From: Pseudonocardia endophytica
Lineage (GTDB): Bacteria; Actinomycetota; Actinomycetes; Mycobacteriales; Pseudonocardiaceae
Assembly (NCBI RefSeq): GCF_004339565.1
Contig: NZ_SMFZ01000001.1
Coordinates: forward strand, 3,286,001-3,350,000
Direction of reading: 5' to 3'
DNA length: 64,000 bases
Part shown: positions 53,181-63,275 of the stretch, one piece after another
Numbering within the stretch: position 1 is the first letter of the stretch
How the letters are laid out: every line of letters starts with the position of its first letter
The notes under the pieces: generated by a model
The model's database searches: none
What the model was told of the DNA's origin: nothing
Seen by the model: only the letters and a program-made list of their open reading frames with translations
Position numbers and translations under genes: made by a program

Positions 53181-55558
53181 TGGATCGCCCGGTCGGTCCG
53201 CAGCGGCGTCCCCTGGAGGGCGCACCACACCTGGGCCGGGGTCAGCGGCATGTCAGCGTGCCGGACCCCGATCGCGTTCAGCACGGCGTTGACCACGGCA
53301 GCGGGCGAGCCGACCGTGGCCGACTCGCCGACGCCCTTGGCGCCGATCGGATGATGAGGTGAAGGTGTCACGGTCTCTCCCAGCTCCCACGACGGACACT
53401 CCATCGAGGTCGGCAACAGGTAGTCCATGAACGACGCGGCCAGGTGGTTGCCGGCGTCGTCGAAGGTCACGAGCTCCATCAGGGCCATCCCGATCCCGTC
53501 CGCCAGTCCCCCGTGGATCTGCCCCTCGACGATCGTGGGGTTGATCCGCACACCGCAGTCGTCGACCGCGACGAAGCGGCGCACGTCCACCGTCCCGATC
53601 GCGGGATCGACGTCCACGACGCAGACGTAGGCGCCGCACGGGTAGGTGAGGTTCGGCGGGTTGTACACGCACGAGGCGTCCAGATGTCCCTCGACGCCGT
53701 CGGGCAGGTCGAGGTCGGAGTGCGCGGCGGCGGCGATCTCGCGCAGCGACACGCCCGAGGTCGGCACGCCACGCACCTGCCAGCGTCCGGGTACCCACTC
53801 CAGGTCGTCCGCGGCCACCTCGAGCATCGCGGCGGCGACCAGCCGCGCCCGGTCGCGCACCTTGCGCGCCGCCATCACCGTCGCCGCCCCGGACACGGGC
53901 GTGGACCGGGACCCGTAGGTGCCCATCCCGAACGGGGTGCGGTCGGTGTCGCCCTGCACGACCACGATCTCGTCGTACGGGATGCCCAGCTCGTGGGCGA
54001 CGATCTGGGCGAACGTCGTCTCGTGCCCCTGGCCCTGGCTCATGCAGGACACGGCGAGCTGTGCCCCGCCGGACGGATGGACGCGCAGATCGGCACCGTC
54101 GGCCATGCCGAGGCCCATGATGTCCATCATCCGGCGCGGGCCCGCCCCGACGGCCTCGGTGAAGAAGCTGATCCCGACCCCGGTGAGGGTGCCCTGCCCG
54201 GTGCGCTCGTACGCGGCCCGCGACTCCACCTGCTCACGGCGCAGCTGCTCGTACCCGGCCATGTCGAGGGCCAGGCGCAGCGTCGCCGGGTAGTCCCCCG
54301 AGTCGTACTCCCAGCCGGTCGGGGTGGCGTGCGGGAACTGGTCGGGACGCAGCAGGTTCGCCATGCGCAGCGCCGCGGGATCCAGCCCCAGGTCGTGGGC
54401 GAGAACGTCGACGAGACGCTCCACGAGGTAGGACGCCTCGGTGATCCGGAACGAGCAGGCGTAGGCCACGCCGCCGGGTGCCTTGTTCGTGTACACGCCG
54501 GTGACCCGGCAGTGCGCCGCCTCCAGGTCGTACGATCCGGTGAACACGCCGAAGAACCCGGCAGGGAACCGGGAGGGCTGCGAGGTGGCGTTGAACGCGC
54601 CGTGGTCGGCCAGGACCGTCACCCGGACGCCCCGGATCCGGCCGTCCCGCGTGGACGCGATCTCTCCGGCCATGTGGAAGTCGCGGGCGAACGAGGTCGC
54701 CATCAGGTTCTCCGAGCGGTCCTCGACCCACTTCACGGGAGCGCCGGTGACCATCGACCCGACCAGCGCGCACAGGTAACCCGGGTACATCGCGACCTTG
54801 TTCCCGAACCCCCCTCCGATGTCCGGGGCGATCACCCGGATCCGGGACTCGGCAATCCCCGTGATGCGCGAGTAGAGCACCCGGTGGGTGTGCGGGGCCT
54901 GCGCGGTGCAGTGCACGGTGACGCGCCCGTCGAGCGGGTCCAGGTGCGCCACCACCCCGCAGGTCTCCAGGGGGGCGGGGTGCACCCTGGGGTAGATCAG
55001 CTCGCAGCGCGAGACGTGATCGGCGGCGGCGAACACCGCGTCGGTGGCGGCCTCGTCGCCGCTCTCCCAGTCGAACACGTGGTTGTCCGTGCGGCCGGGC
55101 ATCTCGTCACGGATCACGGGGGTGTCCGGGTCGAGGGCCGTGCGGGCGTCGGTGACCACGGGAAGGTCCTCGTACTCCACCTCGATCAGGGCGAGCGCGT
55201 CGCGGGCCGCGTAGCGGTCCTCGGCGACCACGAACGCGACCTCCTGCCCCTGGTAGCGGACCTTGTCGGTGGCCAGTACCGCGGCGACGTCGTGGGACGG
55301 GGTGGGGATCCAGGCCATGCCGCGCGCCTCGAGGTCGGCGCCGGTCAGCACGGCGCGCACCTTCGGGTGCGACTCGGCGGCGCTGGTGTCCACGGACACG
55401 ATCCGCGCGTGGGCGTGCGGGCTGCGCAGCACGGCGCCGTGCAGCATCCCGGGCAGCACGATGTCGTCGACGAACCGCCCGCGGCCGCGGACCAGCCGGG
55501 CGTCCTCGCGGCGGGGCATCCGCCCCAGCCCGGCCGGGTTCGGCGCGACCGCGGTCAC
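53177..55558 (-). CDS. coxL: Aerobic CO dehydrogenase large subunit, form I (second copy)
   Basis: The 793-residue molybdenum subunit has the form I active-site loop AYACSFR at 365-371, with C368 as the copper ligand position; the third residue is Ala instead of the common Arg. It also has GGGFGNKVAMYPGYLC, QGQGHETTFAQIVAHELG and GAKGVGESATVG with the active-site Glu. It oxidises CO to CO2 at a Mo-Cu centre, with electrons passing through 2Fe-2S clusters to FAD. GTG 55558 overlaps coxS. No coxM lies in this operon, so it may share the one at 56566. Confidence 0.9.
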   Translation of the reverse strand: MTAVAPNPAGLGRMPRREDARLVRGRGRFVDDIVLPGMLHGAVLRSPHAHARIVSVDTSAAESHPKVRAVLTGADLEARGMAWIPTPSHDVAAVLATDKVRYQGQEVAFVVAEDRYAARDALALIEVEYEDLPVVTDARTALDPDTPVIRDEMPGRTDNHVFDWESGDEAATDAVFAAADHVSRCELIYPRVHPAPLETCGVVAHLDPLDGRVTVHCTAQAPHTHRVLYSRITGIAESRIRVIAPDIGGGFGNKVAMYPGYLCALVGSMVTGAPVKWVEDRSENLMATSFARDFHMAGEIASTRDGRIRGVRVTVLADHGAFNATSQPSRFPAGFFGVFTGSYDLEAAHCRVTGVYTNKAPGGVAYACSFRITEASYLVERLVDVLAHDLGLDPAALRMANLLRPDQFPHATPTGWEYDSGDYPATLRLALDMAGYEQLRREQVESRAAYERTGQGTLTGVGISFFTEAVGAGPRRMMDIMGLGMADGADLRVHPSGGAQLAVSCMSQGQGHETTFAQIVAHELGIPYDEIVVVQGDTDRTPFGMGTYGSRSTPVSGAATVMAARKVRDRARLVAAAMLEVAADDLEWVPGRWQVRGVPTSGVSLREIAAAAHSDLDLPDGVEGHLDASCVYNPPNLTYPCGAYVCVVDVDPAIGTVDVRRFVAVDDCGVRINPTIVEGQIHGGLADGIGMALMELVTFDDAGNHLAASFMDYLLPTSMECPSWELGETVTPSPHHPIGAKGVGESATVGSPAAVVNAVLNAIGVRHADMPLTPAQVWCALQGTPLRTDRAIQ

Positions 55559-56025
55559 GACGCCTCCCGCTCCGTCTCGGCCGCGTGGCGGATCGCCCGG
55601 ACGATGTTCGCGTAACCGGTGCAGCGGCACACCTGGCCGCTGATCGCCTCCCGCACGTCGGTCTCGGTCGGGTCCGGGTTGCGGTCGAGCAGCCAGCGGG
55701 CGGTCATCAGGATGCCGGGGGTGCAGAACCCGCACTGCAGCCCGTGACACTCGACGAACGAGCGCTGCACCTGGTCCAGCCCGGAACGCGACTCCAGCCC
55801 CTCGACGGTGCGGACCCGGTGCCCGTCGGCCATCACGGCGAGGACCGTGCAGGACTTCACCGGGACGTCGTCCAGCCACACCGTGCAGGCCCCGCAGTTG
55901 GACGTGTCGCACCCCCAGTGCGTGCCGGTCAGCCGCAGCTCGTCGCGCAGAAGGTGCACCAGCAGGAGCCGGGGCTCGACGTCGACGAGATGGTCGGCGC
56001 CGTTGACGTCGACCCGGATCAGCAT
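55555..56025 (-). CDS. coxS: CO dehydrogenase small 2Fe-2S subunit (second copy)
   Basis: The 156-residue protein has the plant-type cluster WGCDTSNCGACT and the second cluster CGFCTPG...CRCTGY, the standard two 2Fe-2S set for electron transfer from Mo to FAD. ATG 56025 or GTG 56031 may start it. It is the first gene of the leftward cox operon. Confidence 0.92.
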   Translation of the reverse strand: MLIRVDVNGADHLVDVEPRLLLVHLLRDELRLTGTHWGCDTSNCGACTVWLDDVPVKSCTVLAVMADGHRVRTVEGLESRSGLDQVQRSFVECHGLQCGFCTPGILMTARWLLDRNPDPTETDVREAISGQVCRCTGYANIVRAIRHAAETEREAS

Positions 56026-56152
56026 GGCCACGCACCGTCCTCGCCGTCGATGACCCGGTCCACGCACGCGCATCGGCTCGCCCACTCCGGGTGTGACGGG
56101 GCGCACCGGAGCGCAATGGTGTCCCCACACGCGGTCTCCGGGCAAACGTCCT

Positions 56153-56166
56153 TAAGTGATTGCTTA
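56153..56166. promoter_or_regulatory. TAAG-N6-CTTA palindrome in the divergent cox gap
   Basis: TAAGTGATTGCTTA lies between the two divergent cox operons and is the most AT-rich spot in the gap. It may be an operator or overlap a -10 region. No regulator can be named. Confidence 0.45.
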
Positions 56167-56278
56167 TGGTCCGCGTGTGTTCGGGGCCACAGGCGTGCAC
56201 AGTGGCGCGATCATCCGAACCCACGCGCGCAATCCCCGGAGGTTCCCGGGGAGGCGACCGCCGGAAGGACTGCCAACG

Positions 56279-56560
56279 ATGGCGACCGAACCTGACAGTC
56301 GTACAGGCCGCAACCCCCGCATGGCCGAACTGTTCGGCGAGCCCGATCCTTCTCCGACTCCCGGCGCGAGCCCGACGATCTTCGACTTCCCGGGCATGGT
56401 CGGGTTCATGAAGGTCGCGGGCCAGCCGGTGGCCGGGCCGTGGCCGCCGCACCAGCAGCCCAGGCCCGACCCCGAGGACGAGGCCGGACCCGTGGCCATC
56501 GTCGAACCCACCCCCGGTGCCGGTCGCGGCGCCCACAGGCTCCCCGCAGACGAGGAGTAG
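56279..56560 (+). CDS. Small Pro-rich protein heading the rightward cox operon
   Basis: The 93-residue protein starts at ATG 56279 after AAGGA. It has a disordered, Pro/Asp/Glu-rich composition with a short hydrophobic core (PTIFDFPGMVGFMKVAGQPVAG, residues 32-53). It ends five bases before coxM. No family is recognised. Its position as first gene suggests a role in CO dehydrogenase assembly or regulation. Confidence 0.6.
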   Translation: MATEPDSRTGRNPRMAELFGEPDPSPTPGASPTIFDFPGMVGFMKVAGQPVAGPWPPHQQPRPDPEDEAGPVAIVEPTPGAGRGAHRLPADEE

Positions 56561-56565
56561 CACGC

Positions 56566-57435
56566 ATGTACCCGCCACGTTTCCGTTACGAGGCCCCCCG
56601 AAGCCTTGACGACGCCCTGTCCCTTCTCGCCGAGAACGACGAGGCCAAGATCCTGGCCGGCGGGCAGAGCCTGGTCCCGCTGCTCAAGCTGCGGTTCGCC
56701 CAGCCCGAGATGCTGATCGACATCAACAACATCCCCGACCTGGCGTTCCACCGGGAGGACGCGGACGGCGTCCTGCACGTCGGCGCCCTGTGCCGGCACG
56801 TGGACCTGGAGCGCTCCACGGTCCTGCCCGGCAGGCACCCCACCCTGGCCGCGTGCGCGCCGCTGGTCGCCGACCCGATCGTGCGCAGCCGCGGGACCCT
56901 CGTGGGCTCGCTGTGCCACTCCGACCCGCAGGGCGACTGGGCGGCGGCGATGATCGCACTGGGCGGCGAGGTCGTCGCGCGCAGCAGGCGCGGGGAGCGC
57001 CGGATCCCGGTGGAGAGCTTCTCCGTCGGCCCGTTCCAGAACTCCCTGGAGCACGACGAGATCGCGGTCGGCGCGCGGGTCCCGGCCCCCCGCGACGTCC
57101 GGCACGGGGCGTTCCTCAAGCTCGAGCGCCGGATCGGGGACTTCGCCACCGCCGGGCTCGCGGTCGCGCTGGAGATCGCCGGGGACGGCCGGGTCACCCG
57201 GGCCGGGATCGCGCTCACCGGCGTCGGCGCCACGACGCTGAACGCCACCGACGCCGCCGAGGCGCTGGTGGGCGGCCGGCTGGAGCCGGTGACCGTCGAG
57301 CGGGCCGCCGAGCTCGCCGCCGGGATCGCCCAGCCCAAGAGCGACCACCGGGGCAGCTCCGACTTCAAGCGCCACGTCATCGCGTCGTTCACCCGCCGGG
57401 CGCTGTCCGGCTTCACGGCGGCGGTGGCCGCCTGA
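56566..57435 (+). CDS. coxM: CO dehydrogenase medium FAD-binding subunit
   Basis: The 289-residue protein has the FAD motif AGGQSLVPLLKLR (31-43) and the second FAD region GTLVGSLCHSDPQGD (about 109-123), here deviating from the usual TIGG. The C-terminal CO_deh_flav_C domain is present. It receives electrons from CoxS and passes them to the quinone pool. Its stop overlaps the coxS start. Confidence 0.92.
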   Translation: MYPPRFRYEAPRSLDDALSLLAENDEAKILAGGQSLVPLLKLRFAQPEMLIDINNIPDLAFHREDADGVLHVGALCRHVDLERSTVLPGRHPTLAACAPLVADPIVRSRGTLVGSLCHSDPQGDWAAAMIALGGEVVARSRRGERRIPVESFSVGPFQNSLEHDEIAVGARVPAPRDVRHGAFLKLERRIGDFATAGLAVALEIAGDGRVTRAGIALTGVGATTLNATDAAEALVGGRLEPVTVERAAELAAGIAQPKSDHRGSSDFKRHVIASFTRRALSGFTAAVAA

Positions 57436-57998
57436 TGAGTATCCCGATGTCGAAGGAGGACGGCGTGGAACTGCGCCGGGTCACGGTCTCCGTGAACGGG
57501 GAGTCGAGGACGGTCGAGGTCGAGCCGCGGCTGCTGCTGGCACACCTGCTGCGGCAGGGTCTCGGGTTGACCGGCACGCACATCGGATGCGACACGACCA
57601 ACTGCGGTGCGTGCACCGTGCTCTACGACGGCGAGCCGGTGAAGTCGTGCACGATGCTGGCCGTCCAGGCCGAGGGCCACGAGGTCACGACCGTCGAGGG
57701 ACTGGGCACGCCGAGTGAGCTGGACCCCGTGCAGGAGGGGTTCAAGGAGGAGCACGCGCTGCAGTGCGGCTTCTGCACCCCCGGGATGATGTTGGCCTCG
57801 AAGGCGCTGGTCAGCCGCAACGCGAACCCGTCGGAGGAGGACGTTCGCTGGGCGCTGGGCGGCAACCTCTGCCGGTGCACCGGCTACCAGAACATCGTCA
57901 AGGCCGTGTTGTGGGCGGCCGAGAAGCAGCGGGCCGTGGACGGTGCGGCCGAGGCCGATCCGACCGTGACCGCACCACGTTCCGACGCGACGCTCTGA
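57435..57998 (+). CDS. coxS: CO dehydrogenase small 2Fe-2S subunit
   Basis: The 187-residue protein has cluster ligands C52, C57, C60, C72 (IGCDTTNCGACT) and C111, C114, C146, C148 (CGFCTPG, CRCTGY), the two-cluster layout. The N-terminal 13 residues and C-terminal 20 exceed the common core. It overlaps coxM by one base. Confidence 0.94.
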   Translation: MSIPMSKEDGVELRRVTVSVNGESRTVEVEPRLLLAHLLRQGLGLTGTHIGCDTTNCGACTVLYDGEPVKSCTMLAVQAEGHEVTTVEGLGTPSELDPVQEGFKEEHALQCGFCTPGMMLASKALVSRNANPSEEDVRWALGGNLCRCTGYQNIVKAVLWAAEKQRAVDGAAEADPTVTAPRSDATL

Positions 57999-58011
57999 GA
58001 GGAGCGACCCC

Positions 58012-60396
<2,385 letters not shown>

Positions 60397-60399
60397 CCC

Positions 60400-60975
60400 G
60401 TGCTGATCGAGATCGACTTTTCGGTCGGCGCCCCGATCGACAAGGTCTGGGCTGAGCTCCAGGACCTCCCGGGCCTGGTTCCCTGCCTGCCGGGAGCCGA
60501 GCTCACCCAGGACTTCGGCGGCGACCGCTACGAGGGCAAGGTGGTGCAACGTCTCGGCCCGGTGACCATGCGGTTCACCGGTGTCGCCGAGCTCGTGGAC
60601 TCCAACGAGGCCACACACACGCTGGTGCTGCACGCGGCGGGCTCTGAGGACAAGGGCAAGGGCAACGCCGACATGACGATGACCATGCGGCTGAGCAGCG
60701 TCGGCGGCAAGACCAAGGTCGACGTCTCGATGGACCTGCAGATCTCCGGTGCGGCGGCGCAGTTCGGTCGCGGCATGATCGCCGACGTCTCCGGCGTGCT
60801 GATGCGCAGCTTCGCCGACTGCGTCGAGGCGAAGATCAACAGCGGCGGTGCGGGCGGAACCGGCACGATCGTGCGGGCCAAGCAGGCCAGTGCGCTGAGC
60901 ATCGGTGTCTCCGCCGCCGTGATGGCTCTCAAGCGCGTCCTGCGCCGGTTCTTCGGCCCGAGCACGCGGCCCTGA
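60400..60975 (+). CDS. coxG: CoxG, membrane-recruitment / quinone-linked protein
   Basis: The 191-residue protein is a SRPBCC-fold CoxG (FSVGAPIDKVWAELQDLPG, CLPGAELTQ, FTGVAELVD) with a C-terminal amphipathic, basic tail (VMALKRVLRRFFG). CoxG proteins tie CO dehydrogenase to the membrane and have been linked to quinone handling in mycobacteria. GTG 60400 follows coxL by three bases. Five one-helix membrane genes follow it. Confidence 0.9.
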   Translation: MLIEIDFSVGAPIDKVWAELQDLPGLVPCLPGAELTQDFGGDRYEGKVVQRLGPVTMRFTGVAELVDSNEATHTLVLHAAGSEDKGKGNADMTMTMRLSSVGGKTKVDVSMDLQISGAAAQFGRGMIADVSGVLMRSFADCVEAKINSGGAGGTGTIVRAKQASALSIGVSAAVMALKRVLRRFFGPSTRP

Positions 60976-60997
60976 CGTCACGAGGAGGACGACACAC

Positions 60998-61249
60998 ATG
61001 ACTCTCTGGTGGATCGGTAACGCGGTCCTGCTCCTGGTGGTGTTCCCGGTGGTCGTGGCGCTGCTCAACCGCGTACTCGCCGCGGTCGAGCGGATCCGCT
61101 GGGCGGCCGACGACATCCTGGCCGACGGCGTGCGGCTGTCCGGGCGCCTCGAACCCGTCCCGCAACTGCTCGCCACGACCGACGCGACGGTGAAGCAGGT
61201 GACGGTGGGCGCCACCCGCTACGCCGGCAGCGTCGCCAAGCTGCTGTGA
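60998..61249 (+). CDS. Small one-helix membrane protein 1 of the cox operon
   Basis: The 83-residue protein has an N-terminal membrane helix (WWIGNAVLLLVVFPVVVALL) and a cytoplasmic amphipathic helix (AAVERIRWAADDILADGVR). ATG 60998 follows GAGGAGG. No known domain is seen; it may anchor or scaffold the CoxG/CO dehydrogenase complex. Confidence 0.75.
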   Translation: MTLWWIGNAVLLLVVFPVVVALLNRVLAAVERIRWAADDILADGVRLSGRLEPVPQLLATTDATVKQVTVGATRYAGSVAKLL

Positions 61250-61277
61250 GCTCCCCCGAACGAGGAAGGAACGTGCC

Positions 61278-61505
61278 ATGCCCGCTGCTGCTTGGGCGAC
61301 GCTGATCATCGCGGCGCTCATCATCGCCGTGACAGGACTCGGGCTTCTCCGGGTCATCCTGCACCTGCGCCACGTCAGCAAGACGCTGGCCACCCTGACC
61401 GGAGGTGTGCAGGCGATCGCCGCGTCGACGGCGACCGTCCCCGACGTGGTGCCGTCGGTGAACGCCAACCTCAAGCCGGTCCGCGACTTCTGCGAGTCGG
61501 TGTGA
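61278..61505 (+). CDS. Small one-helix membrane protein 2 of the cox operon
   Basis: The 75-residue protein has one membrane helix (WATLIIAALIIAVTGLGLLRVIL) and a helical tail (RHVSKTLATLTGGVQAIAAS). It overlaps the next gene by four bases. The architecture repeats that of protein 1, without clear sequence identity. Confidence 0.75.
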   Translation: MPAAAWATLIIAALIIAVTGLGLLRVILHLRHVSKTLATLTGGVQAIAASTATVPDVVPSVNANLKPVRDFCESV

Positions 61506-61780
61506 GTACCGCGGCACTGGCCCAGGCCGGCGGGGCGGACCTGACCGGCTGGTACGTGGGCTTCGCGATCGGGATCGTGGTGGTACTGGTCGTCGTGGCC
61601 CTCGTGGTCCCGATCCTGGTGCTCGCGTTCCGGATCGGGAAGCAGGCACCGGGGATCAACGCCGCGCTGAGTGACGCCGAACGGCACACCCGCCCGCTGG
61701 CCGACCTCGCCGTGACCATCGACCACGCCGACGTGATCACGGCCGGGCTGCGCCGCGGCCGGCAACGACTGGGAGGGTGA
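61502..61780 (+). CDS. Small one-helix membrane protein 3 of the cox operon
   Basis: The 92-residue protein starts at GTG 61502 in the stop of protein 2. It has a hydrophobic helix (FAIGIVVVLVVVALVVPILVL) and a tail with two His-containing segments (AERHTRPLADLAVTIDHADVI). Function unknown. Confidence 0.72.
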   Translation: MSTAALAQAGGADLTGWYVGFAIGIVVVLVVVALVVPILVLAFRIGKQAPGINAALSDAERHTRPLADLAVTIDHADVITAGLRRGRQRLGG

Positions 61781-62082
61781 GCATGGCTCCGGAGGAGATC
61801 ACGGCCTGGTGGGTCGCCGTCATCGCGGGTTTCGTCGTCGTCGTCGCGGTCGCCGCGCTGCTCAGCCTGCTCGTGTGGTTCGTGAAGATCATCGATCGGC
61901 GGGTCGCCGAGATCCGCGACACGCTGTCGACGATCACCGGGAACACGCGGTCCACGCAGCTGATCCCGCAGACCGGTGACGCGGTGGACCGGGTGCTGGC
62001 CGAGGGGCTGCAGCACCACCTGTTCCTGGGACGCGTACCGCTGGACCGATCGGCGGTCGCGGTGAACGGAGGTGGTCGGTGA
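61777..62082 (+). CDS. Small one-helix membrane protein 4 of the cox operon
   Basis: The 101-residue protein starts at GTG 61777, overlapping protein 3. A membrane helix (VVVVAVAALLSLLVWFVKII) is followed by a helical tail (DRRVAEIRDTLSTITGNTR). Function unknown; the tail pattern resembles coiled-coil signalling anchors. Confidence 0.72.
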   Translation: MSMAPEEITAWWVAVIAGFVVVVAVAALLSLLVWFVKIIDRRVAEIRDTLSTITGNTRSTQLIPQTGDAVDRVLAEGLQHHLFLGRVPLDRSAVAVNGGGR

Positions 62083-62435
62083 TGACCCTGCTGATCGTCC
62101 TGTCGGTCCTCGCGGTCGTCGCGCTGATCGCCGGGCTGGCGTTCTACCTGTTCTGGGTCGGCACCCTGCTGACCCGGGTGGCCACCAACCTGGAGGAGTG
62201 CTCCGAATCCGTGCGACGGATCGACTCCGACGCGGAGGCGATCCAGCCCGGCCTCGAGCACATCAACCGCTCCGGCGGCACCGTCGCCGGCGCGCTACCA
62301 CTGCTCTACGGCTTCGCCGAGAACATCGTGGGCAGCGTGACCCCTGCGCCGCCGCGGCCCTCCGTGGCCGTCCCGGCATCGGGCCGCCGCCGCTCCCGAC
62401 TCGCCGAAGCCGTGGGCTACCGGCCCAGCGGCTGA
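62079..62435 (+). CDS. Small one-helix membrane protein 5 of the cox operon
   Basis: The 118-residue protein starts at GTG 62079 (or ATG 62082). It has a membrane helix (LLIVLSVLAVVALIAGLAFYLF), a helical stretch (TNLEECSESVRRIDSDAEAI) and a disordered Pro/Arg tail. It is the last gene before a perfect terminator hairpin. Confidence 0.72.
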   Translation: MMTLLIVLSVLAVVALIAGLAFYLFWVGTLLTRVATNLEECSESVRRIDSDAEAIQPGLEHINRSGGTVAGALPLLYGFAENIVGSVTPAPPRPSVAVPASGRRRSRLAEAVGYRPSG

Positions 62436-62472
62436 TCGGTCGCACCCCCTCCGACCGCATCACCGCCGGGTG

Positions 62473-62510
62473 AGCGGCGCCGGCCCCGGATCCCCGGGGC
62501 CGGCGCCGCT
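62473..62510. terminator. Perfect 17-bp hairpin ending the cox operon
   Basis: AGCGGCGCCGGCCCCGG (62473-62489) is the exact reverse complement of 62494-62510, with a 4-base loop. No U-run follows on either strand. It lies between the rightward cox operon and the leftward genes, so it probably ends both. Confidence 0.8.
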
Positions 62511-62533
62511 GCCGCGTACGGAGGACGTGCCGG

Positions 62534-62956
62534 TCAGTTGCCGTGCGGCGGCAGCGGGGCGGTGCTCGGTGCGTCGGAGTAGGCGCCGATCCACTCGTCC
62601 CGCCATGACGCGTCGAACCGCTCGTCGTTGCAGTGCGGCTCGTACATCCCGACGAGCTCCTCGGCGATCATCCTCCGGTGCCCGGGCCCCCCACCGGGCA
62701 CCTCCAAGGTCGCGATGTGCAGGTTCCACTTGGAACCGGCCCGCTTGACCCAGCAGGGACTGCTCCGGTGCCGGAACGGGAGCCCCTCGGTCGCGAGGTC
62801 GTCGCAGTACCCGACGTAGATCACCGCGAACCGGTCGCGATCCGGGTCGGGCTTGTAGAGGATGGCGTAGACCGCCGGCGCGGCGGGCGGGGTCCAGCCA
62901 CCGAGCAACCGGGGGCCGGAGAACGCGTATCCGGCCAGCGACCCGAGGCGGATCAC
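62534..62956 (-). CDS. Unknown protein with a weak GIY-YIG-like pattern
   Basis: The 140-residue protein has VYAILYKPDPDRDRFAVIYV, then GYCDDLA and ELVGMYEPHCN. That order of strand, Tyr-Val-Gly, acidic residue, Glu and Tyr-x-Pro-x-Cys-Asn resembles GIY-YIG-fold proteins, though the match is loose. It starts at GTG 62956, overlapping the previous gene's stop. Function unknown; it faces the cox operon. Confidence 0.55.
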   Translation of the reverse strand: MIRLGSLAGYAFSGPRLLGGWTPPAAPAVYAILYKPDPDRDRFAVIYVGYCDDLATEGLPFRHRSSPCWVKRAGSKWNLHIATLEVPGGGPGHRRMIAEELVGMYEPHCNDERFDASWRDEWIGAYSDAPSTAPLPPHGN

Positions 62957-63249
62957 GGCACGACGTCCGGATCGGCGTCCGCCTCTTCGCTGATCGCGTC
63001 CACCCGCACGATCGGGAAGCCGGGCAGGCCGGCCTCCTCCACCACCTCGGCGAACACCACCCGACCGCGCCCGACCGCCTCCGGCTCGGTGTCCGCGTCG
63101 ACCACGATCTGCGCCCCGTAGCCCGGGGTGCCGATGCCGCTGGCCACCCCCTGGTGCACGGCGACGGCATCGGCCAGCCGCAGCACCTCGTCGTGGGTGA
63201 TCGTCCGGTCACCCTCGGCATGCACGCTCACGCTCCAGCGCACGCTCAC
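62953..63249 (-). CDS. Small unknown protein coupled to the GIY-YIG-like gene
   Basis: The 98-residue protein is acidic, with a repeated beta-alpha pattern (WSVSVHAEGDRTITHDEVLR; RLADAVAVHQGVASGIGTPG). GTG 63249 starts it, and the end overlaps the next gene by four bases. No family is recognised. Confidence 0.55.
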   Translation of the reverse strand: MSVRWSVSVHAEGDRTITHDEVLRLADAVAVHQGVASGIGTPGYGAQIVVDADTEPEAVGRGRVVFAEVVEEAGLPGFPIVRVDAISEEADADPDVVP

Positions 63250-63275
63250 CCCTCGTTCCTCGTGCCGATCCCGGC

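Noticed and set aside
53444..55615. Plus-strand open frame of 723 codons
   Set aside because: It is antisense to coxL, which has all family motifs; His/Arg/Val-rich shadow translation.
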